Part shown: one piece after another, positions 24,101-35,148 of the stretch | Numbering within the stretch: the stretch's first letter is position 1 | Layout: every line of letters starts with the position of its first letter | Assembly (NCBI RefSeq): GCF_040581485.1 | Contig: NC_090131.1 | Location: 9,424,001-9,488,000 of the forward strand | Reading direction: 5' to 3' | Length of the DNA: 64,000 nucleotides | DNA from: Linepithema humile | Taxonomy: Eukaryota; Arthropoda; Insecta; Hymenoptera; Formicidae | Notes under the pieces: generated by a model | The model's input: the letters and a program-made list of their open reading frames with translations, nothing else | Database searches by the model: none | What the model was told of the DNA's origin: nothing | Made by a program: the position numbers and the translations under genes

Positions 24101-26331
24101 AATGGTGTCAAATGATGATGCACCGTAATGTGATGAAATATTTTATTTGAGAGCAAGTAAAAATATTCAAAGTATATATTAAAACATGATTGATATCTCT
24201 GTTTGTGACGTGTGGTGTGATCTGTAAATAATGAGTGTAATTGTGTATTTAATCATGTCATAGGACTATAATAATTAATGAAAGCTAATTAAAACTTTGA
24301 GTGAAGTAATAAAACACTATATTATTGCGATTAAAATTACTGTGCCATGCAATACATAACAGTGCTGCAAATAAAATACATTAGTGCTACAAGATTCTGA
24401 TTTTGATTTTAAGGTTATCTGCTTACTGTTTTTATAAATATTTAACAAGACATACATGCATGTTGTGTAGTATTAATAATAATTCACATGTGGAATTGTC
24501 ACTGCTGCCAAGAAGCTATTAGAAGAGAATCCATTTTCAAAACACAAGATTCTTTCCAGAGAGAATTTATTATTATTAATTTCTTCGCTACTAGAATTCT
24601 GTGTAATGTTGTGGAAATATCAACATCTATTTATTCATCAAGATAAATTCTAATTGGACATTTGCTGTTACGTGTTGTGCCATATTAGTGAACAATAACA
24701 GAAAATATAATTGTGAATTTAGCTGTATAACAATACTTCTCAATAATTAGTTTCTTTCATATTCTTTTAAATTTGAATGGAGCATTAGAATTCTGTATTG
24801 TGTGATAAATGACACATTACGATATTTATGCAATATATAACAGTGCATATAATCTCTCTATATAATTTGTCAGCGTATATACATATATGTCTTATTAAAT
24901 ATTATTAAAAATAGTAAACAAATAACCTTAAAATTATAAAAATCTTATGCCACAAATGAATTTCATTCATGCATTGCACTGTTATATATTACATAAATAC
25001 CGTAATAACTATCATTTATCACAACAATATAGAATTCTAATGCTCTACTTAAATTCAAAACATTATAAAAGAAACTAATTAGTTATTGTGATATTGTTAC
25101 ACAGCTAAGTTCACAATTATATTTTCTGTTCACTGATTTTTATTGTTATTTTTATTTTTATTGTTCACTGATATGGCACAACACGTAACAGCAAATGTCC
25201 AACTATAGAATTTAACTTGATGAATAAATAGATATTGATATTTCCACAACATTATACAGAATTCTAGTAGCAAGGAAATTAATAATAATAAACTCTCGCT
25301 GGAAAGAATCTCGTGCTTTGAAAATGGATTCTCTTCTAACAGCTTCTTTGACAGCAGTGACAATTCAATATGTAGAATATTACACATCGCACACATATAC
25401 ATATATGTTTAAAATATTAATAGAAACAGTAAGCTGTTCATTTTATTGTGTTAATATTAATTATAAAAATCCGTTTATGTTAATTATAAAAATCAGAATC
25501 TTAGCATAAATGTATTTTATTTGCAACACTTATTTATTACATGAACACAGTAATATCTTTTAATTGCAAAAGTGTAGTGTTGTGTGTATTACTTTACTTA
25601 ACACTTGAAGTAAGAAGCTTTAATTAATTATTGTAGTCCTATGAGAGACATGATTATATACACAGTTACACTCACTATTCACACCACATCAAAAACAGAA
25701 ATATCAATCATGTTTTAATATGTACTTTAAATACTTTTACTTGCTCCCAAATAACATAACATATTTTATCACATTACAGTGCATCCACATTGCCTTACAA
25801 TGAGTCTTATTCACATGTACTTACTTAAGTCCGTTTATTTTTGCAAGGCATGCTATTTTATTGTTATATCTTTCTTTCTCTTTCTAGAAGTTCGCTTTTT
25901 TTTAAATTTTGATAGAGAATATTAAATTTTTAAATATGTTATATTATTCGTGTTAAATAAATTATTTTTGATAAATAAAGTCAGTTATATATAACATAGT
26001 TAGCACAATAGAAGAGGGAGCTAAATAATACCGAGAGAGATAGAATATAATATTGCTGATTTTGTCTCACACACTTTTACTTAAATAAAAGAAATAGAAG
26101 TTACACTGCAATTATTTTATTGCATACATCGAAGCATATCACTTTCTGACATATGCATTATAAAATTTTTTATAGTATGGAACATCAGTAAATTTGTATA
26201 AACAATTAACTATAGATTGCTATTTCTGCGAGTATAAAATTACAATATTACATTGTTTGGTTTAATACGGCGATTTGACCATATTATGTGAAAGGATATA
26301 TATTATTTATGTATATAAATTTCTGTATATA

Positions 26332-27213
26332 CAGGGTGGGCCATTTTAATCCATCCACGCAAATAACTCCGAAGGTATAGGTGATAGCGAAAAATAACTC
26401 GTACAAAAATTGTAGGGTTCAAAGGGAGCCAACCGTTGATAACCTTGAACTTGACCTCGAAGTCGATTTTCAAAGTTATTTTAAGATTAACAAGTGTTTT
26501 TTAAATAGAAACCCCTATTTTTGATTCCAAAATCTAATAGCTGGTGTCAAGAGCTTTTCAAAACACTATAATGAAGTTATTTTTCATTAAGTACTTTTCG
26601 AGTTATGAGGCTTGTAAATTACAGTATTTTGACATAAAATACAAAATATCTTGTAAAACATTCAATTTTTGGGAATCTTACCTTAATACTTTTATGCATA
26701 AAATAATGAGACGAATCAATTGGTATAAAGAAAACACATAGTTGCTTTCAAGAAAAAGTATGCAGTTGCATGTTGCAAATTACATATTTTTTCTTGAAAG
26801 CAACTATGTGTTTTCTTTATACCAATTGATTCGTCTCATTATTTTATGCATAAAAGTATTAAGGTAAAATTCCCAAAAATTGAATGTTTTACAAGATATT
26901 TTGTATTTTATGTCAAAATACTGTAATTTACAAGCCTCATAACTCGAAAAGTACTTAATGAAAAATAACTTCATTATAGTGTTTTGAAAAGCTCTTGACA
27001 CCAGCTATTAGATTTTGGAATCAAAAATAGGGGTTTCCATTTAAAAAACACTTGTTAATCTTAAAATGACTTTGAAAATCGACTTCGAGGTCAAGTTCAA
27101 GGTCATCAACGGTTGGCTCCCTTTGAACCCTACAACTTTTGTACGAGTTATTTTTCGCTATCACCTATACCTTCGGAGTTATTTGCGTGGATGGATTAAA
27201 ATGGCCCACCCTG
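26332..27213. mobile_element. palindromic TA-flanked MITE (CAGGGTGGGCC ends)
   Basis: CAGGGTGGGCCATTTTAATC and its inverse are bordered by TA. The arms, about 430 bases, are so alike that the same 65-codon reading appears on both strands with one residue changed. The core equals that of 6739-7609; the outer 190 bases do not. Confidence 0.9.
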
Positions 27214-27399
27214 TATAGATTTTTTATATTAATTTTTGCACAAGCATTTTTTTTTATGTTCTCTAATTAATTCTTATAATAAGTATTGCATAATTGATGG
27301 AATATTCGCATTTAAATTTTTTATCAAAAAATGTGTTTTAATTGTTTCATTTAATACACAAATAAGCACATTTAATTATTTCATATAATATGATAGGGT

Positions 27400-27600
27400 C
27401 GCCAAACTAATCAAACAATATATCATTGTACATAATTTTGGACTGTCGTCGAAATAGCCAATCCATAGTTAATTGCTTATACATTAACTTTCTGACGTAT
27501 ACATTGCAAAAATTTTTGTGATGTATACGTCGGGAAGTCAATGTACTCTAATGTATACAATAATATAGCGTATTTGTCACTGTCGTCAAAATAGCCAATT

Positions 27601-27644
<44 letters not shown>

Positions 27645-27660
27645 CATATATATATATATT
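27400..27660 (-). repeat. word-rich repeat, GGCTAYTTTGACGAC type, copy 2, with TA tract
   Basis: On the - strand, from the (TA)n tract, TGTCAATTGGCTATTTTGAC is followed by GACGAC-type words and an inner palindrome around TGACGTATACATTGCAAAAA. It parallels 5566-5790. Confidence 0.5.
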
Positions 27661-28675
27661 TATTTTATGAATATATTTAATAATCATATATACATATATT
27701 TTGTAATTGCATGTAAATTAAATTATGATTAGTCAAAAATTAATTCTGATTATAAAAAATAAAAAATTTTGAAAAATCTGAATTTTTATTTATTTTTTAT
27801 TTAATTTAATTTTTATAAATTTCACTTACATCTATTTGTTAAAATGTATTAATTTTTGATTGTTTATTTAAAAAAAACAAATTGTTAATAAATTCAACAT
27901 TTTTGTATAATGCATTTAATTTTTACGGAATGAATTGTAAAGTATTGTAAAATATTAATAAATTATTACTAAAAATGTTTTTATACAATAAATTTTCATG
28001 TATTTAAATAAAATATATGATATATTTATTACTTAATTAAAAATGTACAGTTTATTTTTAAATTATAATGTAATCAATGTAATTTGTTATTATTTTAATT
28101 TATTTAATTATTTACTATTTACAAAACTTTAATTTATTTGAATAAATTATATTATATTTTTATTACATGATTTAAAACGTACAATTTATTTTTTATTGAC
28201 ATATTTTTAATAAATCCAATTAAAAATCGATTTAATTTTTATAAAAATAATTTCTATTTCTTCAATTTTCTTAAATAAAATATATAATATTTAAATAGCT
28301 GATTTTTAAACCTCAATAAAACATAAATAAAAGTTCTTATATAATTAATTAAATTCAGTTTATTTTTATATAATTAATTTCAATTTATTTAAATAAAATT
28401 TATGACATTTATAATTGATTATTATTGTTATGTATTTAATTTTTATTAAAATAAATTTGCAATTTTTAAGTAATCCAATTTTTGTATTTTTAATTGATTA
28501 TTTTAAAATGTTAAAACTATTATATTAAAAATTTTTTGTATTATTAAATTTTTTTATTTTCAACTTTTTATTAAGTATATATATATATTAAATATTTTTA
28601 TTATTTATGATTATATATATGTATAATACACTAATAATATAATATAGTATATATAATATAAATATGTGTAAGTTC
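27661..28675. other. very AT-rich gene-free DNA
   Basis: Composed almost wholly of A and T with drifting AATTTATT-type motifs. No ORF, RNA gene or paired ends seen. Confidence 0.6.
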
Positions 28676-28679
28676 GCAC

Positions 28680-28970
28680 GAATTACATTATTCTCTGGGA
28701 ACGGATGTCTTTTGAGACATTATTATGGACGTCTTTGGGTCATACCACAGATGTCCTCGGGCCGTACCACAGACATCCTGGGGACATTTTATGGATGTTC
28801 CCAGGACATCTTCAAAACATCTTATCTCTCATAAAGATGTAGACAATATTTTGGAACGTCCATAAAACGTTCTCTGGACGTCCTTTCGACGTCCAAAAAC
28901 TGACGTCATAAAATGGACATCTGAGGACATATGTGGTACGTCCCAAAGACGTCCATGTGTTGTGTGGGTA
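28680..28970 (-). repeat. word-rich repeat with GGACGTC words, TACCCACACAAC end
   Basis: On the - strand it starts TACCCACACAACACATGG at 28970 and runs through degenerate GGACGTC, GGACATC and GATGTCC words to about 28680. The opposite end lacks a clear matching terminus. Confidence 0.55.
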
Positions 28971-29129
28971 GAAAATGACCATCCAATTTTTCTTAATCAA
29001 CTCTTATTCTTATTGGGTCTCCTTTTACATTCACTGACGGTATTTTTAATAAGTAACATATAATTTATACCGCATTGATCGCCGGATTGCGTTTTGTTAT
29101 ATATCATCGTTTCAACATGCGTCGGAGAG

Positions 29130-29370
29130 AAATTGTGAATGAGAATAGATAATGCAAACGTTACTTTTTAGATTATAGTAAAAAACTGTATAAAAATAAG
29201 ATATTATGTTAATTTCACGCTCTATATTTTAATGTAACAAAACCGTTTTTATCACATTGAGAAAGGCCTAAGCCAAGGCCGAAACGTCTGTGATATTATA
29301 TTAATGTAAATAAATAAATGAGTACGAACATCTAGCTTAAGTTCTTAACAGCTTTTTATTCATCTTACGT
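29130..29370 (+). repeat. Penelope-like retroelement fragment (second copy)
   Basis: This is the inverted counterpart of 4216-4490 and ends in the same CTTACGTTTT-type flank. It has the same hammerhead-like fold: stem I ATCACA (29251-29256) with TGTGAT (29289-29294), GGCC/GGCC stem II, and GAAAC plus GTC. Its 5' core reads TTGAGAA. Confidence 0.5.
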
Positions 29371-29442
29371 TTTAAATATTTATTTGTATAAAATAATAAC
29401 TTAGGCCCCCTATTTTTTATCTTTTAATAATAATCATTGGTT

Positions 29443-29461
29443 GTGTGTGTGTGTGTGTGTA
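29443..29461. repeat. GT dinucleotide microsatellite
   Basis: A run of about nine GT units. A C-run of about ten bases lies shortly after, near 29520. Confidence 0.8.
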
Positions 29462-29666
29462 GCTTTTTTTACCATATAAAATGCGCAATGACATCGATCA
29501 TTATTGTTAAGAGAGAAGGCCCCCCCCCCACCTTATTTTATTACACTTATTTATATACAACAAAAGTTTCGGTCTAAAAATTAATCAACAAATTCACATT
29601 CTTCGCTTTCAAATAATGTTATAACCTCGCAAATTGTCAAGGAAAAATAAATTTAAAAAAACTTAC

Positions 29667-29739
29667 CTTTTTTATTATATAAATATTGTTCACCATCATA
29701 TTCTATTATTTCATAGACATTGTTTGTGGATGCAGACAT
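29667..29739 (-). CDS. probable first coding exon, unrecognised
   Basis: On the - strand an ATG opens MSASTNNVYEIIEYDGEQYL and continues to a strong donor, AAAAAG followed by GTAAGT, phase 1. The shape (short first exon, phase 1) resembles the first exon of the recombinase gene, though the residues differ. No following exon was found to the left before 29370, where the Penelope-like fragment begins, so the gene may be broken or its next exon unrecognised. Confidence 0.4.
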
Positions 29740-29797
29740 ACCCTGAAAAGCAGCTACTGTAGGTTATAAATTTTAATTTGGCGCTTAACATTATATT

Positions 29798-30076
29798 GGC
29801 TGTGTTCCATAATTCACTGCCAGTACTGAAAATCTACAGTTTACGTTACGTATATTGTAGATTTTCAGTACTGGCAGTGAATTTCGGAACGCAGCTATTA
29901 TCTCTGCGAGCTCGGTCTTTGAATCCGAAGTAAATCGAGGAGCTTGATTCGCTCTAAAAATGTTAATACCGAACGTAGATGAAATGACATCTAGCAGAAA
30001 GATATGAATTGCCGAACGATTTTCGAGGTGAAAGAGCAAACAGATGTCTCTGATTTGCAATCCCGAACGCAGCTAT
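29798..30076. mobile_element. Harbinger-type MITE and adjoining GCTGCGTTCGG-ended piece
   Basis: GGCTGTGTTCC at 29798 pairs with GGAACGCAGC ending at 29894, with the inner arms AATTCACTGCCAGTACTGAA and inverse. Next to it, 29897-30076 ends, read from the right, GCTGCGTTCGGGATT, closely like the end seen beside the Harbinger transposase at 1228. Two overlapping or nested relatives are likely. Confidence 0.55.
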
Positions 30077-30403
30077 AGAGTGAATGAGGCACGTGAGACT
30101 TGTTAATAAATAAAAAAATTAACCTTTTACGATAAACGTTTTATTTCAAAATTATGATTTTAAGGGAGACAAATAAAAAACAATTTTCGAAAAAATTAGA
30201 TCCTTTATGTTAAATAAAGGCCATCTTCATTTTTTTGAAATAAAATGATACGTTTTTTTACATAAAAATAAATTTTTTTTATTATTTGTGTACGAAATTA
30301 TTACAGTAGATTTGTCGAAGAATCAATAATCTGCGAGATATTTTCTATTTTTTTTCAAAAAGTGGTAGACTTCCTTAAAGAAACAAGAAATTTGTTCTCT
30401 CAC

Positions 30404-30522
<119 letters not shown>

Positions 30523-30547
30523 CAAATGTTGTTTAAATGTGTTGCAG

Positions 30548-31900
30548 GGTCTGATTTTGAACGTTTTGTTATACAAAAATTCCAACATTTGAAATTGAAA
30601 GTAAGCAACGTCCTAAAACAAATCGAAAAAATTAGTACATACTAATTCTCCATATGTGAGAACAATGTACTAAAATTTTCGTACACTTTAAGTATCTCGA
30701 ACCAGAGATCGGTGTACAAATTTAACTGTCTCACGTAGACTAATAAATTAATTTCTTTAAGAAAAATTAAAATTTTGCACTAACATCCCGCGACGGCTCT
30801 CAATGCCTTTCTATTATATTATGTAATAGTTATCATTTGAGCCTTTCCTTTATATGAATTAAATTGTTTCAAATCGAAAAAGTTTTACACAAGCTTTCTA
30901 AGAACGTTCAGGACAAAGAGCAAAAATTGACATTTTCCAACATTTATCATTAAAAGATGAGAACGAATTAGAAGCTTTGGAATCCAAACTTGATAATGAT
31001 GTTTCTTACCGGAATAAAATGGTAAATATAATTACTTTAATATTAAAAAATATTAGTTTAAGAGAAGAATAATTTACGATTGTATTTAAGACATTGAAAA
31101 TTAAAAAAGTAATCAAATTCTTTAATTGAAGAACGCCTAAGTAATGTCCACAAAGAATTATTTAAAAAGCTTTACTTTTGATTGCATGGAACATAAGTAT
31201 TGTTAATAATCATTTCAACTTATTCCAGGTCAAACAGTTAGCACGAATAACAGGGCGAGAAATTAAACATTCCTGTTTATCTGTATTGAGACAAATAATG
31301 TCAAATGAAGTTGCGGTGCTGTACAGCTGGCATGGTGCCAAAAAAAAAGAAATTTTTTGAAGCTAAATTTATGTCAAGTAATTTTAAGTAAGTAAAATAT
31401 TAATAAACAATTTTTTCTTTGTAATATCATAAAGTGCAAATGTCATTAAATGCTATCCAAATTTGAAAAATATGTTGTAAGTATTTGTAGCATATATCTT
31501 TTAATTGTATAAAAAAATTAACAAATACTTTTGAAATGTATAATAGTCATATTAACATTTCTCAACTATATATATTACATTTAGAAGTAATAATAAGTAT
31601 TAGAAACGTAATTAAAAAAAAAAACTGCATAACTTTTTATTAAATTAAAATTATATTTTATTACAGATTTGTATCTTTTATTTATGTTGAAGACGTTATT
31701 TCAAAATGTTTTTTTTTTTTTTAGGTATTATAAGAAACGCACATGAATCTGCAAAAGATGAGCACATATCTGGTCCCATAAAAATATGGTTAGCACATGC
31801 AAAAGAGCACATGGACAGAGAAAAAGGAAAAAACAAAGAAAGAGATCAAAAGAATGGAAACGATCCTGAAGAACTCAAAGAGGGCGAGCAACTTGATTAA
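30548..31900 (+). CDS. 3' part of a DUF4806-type protein gene
   Basis: Exons: 30912-31021, 31229-31387 and 31725-31900, with a possible further exon at 30548-30600 whose phase does not join the next. The reading D-E-N-E-L-E-A-L-E-S-K-L, then YRNKMVKQLARITGREIKH, then VLRQIMSNEVAVLYSWHG, matches the C-terminal domain I recall as DUF4806 in insect proteins of unknown role. The last exon gives IIRNAHESAKD and a charged, Lys/Glu-rich tail, ending in TAA. In exon 31229-31387 the frame meets TGA at a run of nine A (31340-31348); with ten, it would read through the donor in phase 1 and join the next exon correctly. No 5' end or start is visible, so the gene is incomplete here. Confidence 0.65.
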
Positions 31901-32535
31901 TGTTCTTATGCGTTAATTTTTTTTTTTAAATTGCTTTTAATTTCTTGTTTCTTCCATTGTATAAAAAGTGATGGATACAGCTAACGAGTTATCGCATCGT
32001 TATACTTTTCTTGTTATTGCATAGCTTGCAAACAGTCTACATTTTTCTGTATTATTACTTTTATGCAAACGGAGAAAATGAAACAGAACTATGTAAAGAA
32101 ATTTTTGTTTCTTCTGGAATATGTTACATCGTTATTGGCATTGATTATTTATGTTATGTTTATAGATTGTGTAAAAAGTATTAGTACCTCTTGTTATGAT
32201 GTTTTGTGCATTAAATATTCTGTTTTCACGATATGCATTTTGCAATATGTATGGAAAACATAAACGCGTGATTTGCTTAAATCTCGCAACTTAAAATCTT
32301 TCTCTTCTCAGTTGCAGCGATAATTACCGCTACAACAGCGGATATCTCTTATTTACTATTTCTTTTAGATTATGGTACTTTTATGTTTGTGCGTTCTACC
32401 AAACGGTGCTAATGCTGCGCATTTGTTATTTAAAGCTCATAACTATAAAATAAATGTAATGAAATTATGATTTTTAAAATTTAAGGAAATATTATAACTT
32501 AAATAAAAAAAAATTTTTTTAATTGTGATACTACT
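31901..32535 (+). other. probable 3' UTR of the DUF4806-type gene
   Basis: No other gene is visible. AATAAA-like hexamers occur near 32450 and 32500. Confidence 0.35.
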
Positions 32536-32539
32536 TTAA

Positions 32540-33332
32540 CCAGTTGAGTGGTAGACTTTTCCGAAAGATTTGTGCCAAAAGTGGTAAGAGCCTAAAGTTA
32601 AAATATCGAAAAACGGTGAAACATGGGTTCAAGGTTTTCGAAAAAACAACTTTTTGGAATGGGTGTGGATCCCCCCCCCCCTACCCCCTGGGGGGTGGGA
32701 GGCAGAATGTAAAATGTTAAATGGCACTATGGGTCGAGTGGGAATCATTTGAAAGGGCGTTTCAAGACAAGAACAATGATTTTTGAAAATGTTTACTACG
32801 ACTTTCCAGTCAAAAGTGGAGGTGGATCAAAAAAGGGGGGTGGACTTCCCAAAAGTTATCACCTCCGATTTGGCTTATATTCAGCCTAAATACTTATTTT
32901 ATCTAGTAAATAATATTCCCAAATGGATTTTTGGCGCAAATGCCACCTCCGCCCCCCAGCCCCTCTCAAAGGTTAAAAAATAAAACTGTTTTTGTTAATT
33001 ATTTCAGAAAATATTCATTGTACGGAAAAAGTTGTCAAACAAAAAATGAAGCTCATAAAAAGCTCTACAAATAAGGTCTTATACATATTTTATCTAACTT
33101 TAATATTTTAGTCGTTTTAACAATCAACAATCGTCATATTGGATCCGCCATTTTGAATTTTACAATTTTGACAACAGATTCGAGTTCAACAGCTCAAAAA
33201 ATCTTAGGATATCAAGTTTTATGCAAATCTGTTAAAAATTAGTGGAGTTATTTAGAAATGTACATATATGATACATTACCACGTTTGGCACTTTTTTTTT
33301 TGTACATATATGATACATTACCACTCAACTGG
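32540..33332. mobile_element. TTAA-flanked element with CCAGTTGAGTGGTA ends
   Basis: CCAGTTGAGTGGTA at 32540 and its inverse TACCACTCAACTGG ending at 33332 are bordered by TTAA on both sides, the target of piggyBac and Kolobok elements. The right side carries a doubled GTACATATATGATACATTAC. Internal DNA has C- and G-runs and no transposase, so it is non-autonomous. Confidence 0.7.
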
Positions 33333-33692
33333 TTAAGGAGTGATGTAAGCATAGAGTTAATTTCTTTATGAAAAGCTGCGTTGCGTTATTCATTCCCATA
33401 TTGTGTCGACGCATTCAGATCTTACTATGACATGTAATCAATCATTATGTATCATTATATATATTTCACTAATCTTATTCTATTTTTTATGTTTATTTTA
33501 TATTGTAAGTTTTATGTAAATATTTTTACGCTTACAGTCGTAATTTTGAAATAAAAATATCAATTAATAAGAAATTGACTGATTAATTAACCTAATCTAA
33601 ATTATCGTATACAATATATGAGCGCGCGCGCGCTTCAGCGCTTGGCTGTGTAAATGTGTGCGTGTATATGTGATCTACTGCTACATTCCCAT

Positions 33693-33893
33693 TTTTATTC
33701 TATCTTGATACTGTCCTTAAACTATAGACCTTCCTGTGAAATTATATGGAAGATGGTACCGCGGACATACGATGATTCCTAGAATGTACCACGTACATCG
33801 CAGTACATTTGAGAATGTTCTGAGAATATTACAATTATACTTTTGCGATATTCTCAGATTGTTCTCAGTATCTACATGTGCTGTTAGGGAAGA
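33693..33893 (+). repeat. word-rich repeat with TTCTCAG words, copy 1
   Basis: This sequence recurs on the other strand at 56092-56290. It ends, read from the right, TCCCTAACAGCACATG, a variant of the CCCAYAC terminus, and holds GAGAAT/TTCTCAG words in pairs. Confidence 0.6.
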
Positions 33894-34141
33894 GGCAACA
33901 TATTATGAAACTAAAACATCTGACGTGCAAATTTCTATTTTATTATATGTACAAAGTAAGTACAATAAAATGAAAAAATAATATGCTAATTGATAGCTTT
34001 TTACTTACCAATTATTTTATTATTCTTCCAGATTAGATCAACCAAGAAATACTACTCCACTAGCTTTATTTTGAGAAATTAACTTAAAAAATATCAAGGA
34101 GAATTCTTTATCAAGAATATAAATATATTAAGATATCTATA

Positions 34142-34945
34142 TTAAATTAATGGAATAATTGCTATACAGTCAAATATACCTGTGCTTGGCTTTTTGGATT
34201 CTTCATATCCTATCATATCAATTTTCAATCCTTTTTCTTCAGTCATTAGCAGGGTGAGATCTATTGGGAAACCATAAGTATACAAACGCCACGCTACATC
34301 ACCTGGCACAGTATCAGTTGACTCCAACTTTGTTGTTTCAATAAGTTTCAATTACGACTTTGTTCTATTCAATAAGTTACGACCGCGTGAAAAAGTTTTT
34401 AAAAATTGTGCTTTTTCCTCATTCACAATATCAATTATATTTTGCGGATCTTTTGTTACTTCTGGAAAAACTTCACCTACAACAGCAAAAATGTAACTTT
34501 AGAAATGATGCATATAGTAAATTGTATGAAATTTTTTTATTAGAATGAAAATATTTACCAAGAAGATTTATAACTACATTTAATAAAGATCCAAAAAATC
34601 CTGGCTTGACATTTTACTTCTTAGTTGCATAGCGCACAGCATAAAATTCTTCTTTAGTGTACATCTTGTGGTGTTAGTATTCTTTTTATCTTTAGAAATA
34701 TAATCAGCAAAATTTTTTTGTTACTTCTGGAAAACTTCACCTACAACAGCAAAAAATAACTTTAGAAATAATGTATATAATAAACTGTGTAAAAATTTTG
34801 TTTTTTTTTAGAATAAAAATATTTACCAAGTAGATTTACACGCAACTACATTTATTAAAAATCCAAAAAATTCTAGCTTAGTATTTATCTTCTCATTTGC
34901 GTAGCATAGCGTACAATTCTTCTTTAGTGTATATCTTGTGGACCG
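34142..34945 (-). pseudogene. alanyl-tRNA synthetase pseudogene fragment, partly duplicated
   Basis: The - strand gives AVRYATKK, stop, NVKPGFFGSLLNVVINLLG (exon about 34560-34645), a GTAAAT...TTGTAG intron, then [35 protein letters not shown], a TAA stop, [20 protein letters not shown] and [17 protein letters not shown]. These are hallmarks of the cytoplasmic alanyl-tRNA synthetase core; the Asp usual in the DTYGFP motif is missing. The exon pair is repeated, more worn, at about 34710-34945. Introns are retained, so this is a segmental copy, not a processed one. Stops and the lost codon rule out function. The parent gene is not in the window. Confidence 0.85.
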
Positions 34946-35148
34946 GATACTAGGTCTATATAGTTGGCCCCCCTCCTAACGCAAATCGTAAAAACATTTA
35001 TATATTCGCATTGTACATCGTTTGTACATGAATATACTATGATTTTTATCGTTTGTACATTTTTCGTTAATTTAAAAAAAATTACAAAGTTTTCGTAACA
35101 ATGCCAATGATAGTTAGCTCCCCTATGTCGCAATTACGTCACGTATAC

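Larger units (their letters stand above)
23420..26110. repeat. long imperfect inverted repeat, arms about 1.2 kb
   Basis: The sequence from about 23420 to 24890 is mirrored by 26110 to 24960. Anchors that pair: GTGTGAGACARAATCARCA near 23450 and 26060; ACTTTATTTATCAAAAAT near 23705 and 25970; AAGATATAACRRTA near 23820 and 25865; ATGTGATRAAATATTT near 24128 and 25775; GAATCCATTTTCAAA near 24525 and 25325; TGCACTGTTATATATTRCAT near 24855 and 24970. The arms differ at roughly one base in five by eye, with small indels. The left arm alone carries three MITE-type insertions, so they came after the duplication. No reading frame is kept between arms. A hairpin RNA source or an unknown long-TIR element are options. 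Confidence 0.75.

Noticed and set aside
25130..25509. ORFs of 90 and 63 residues
   Set aside because: They lie in the right arm of the long inverted repeat; the left arm does not keep the frame.
26544..27001. Matching 65-residue ORFs on opposite strands
   Set aside because: They are the two arms of one palindromic MITE.
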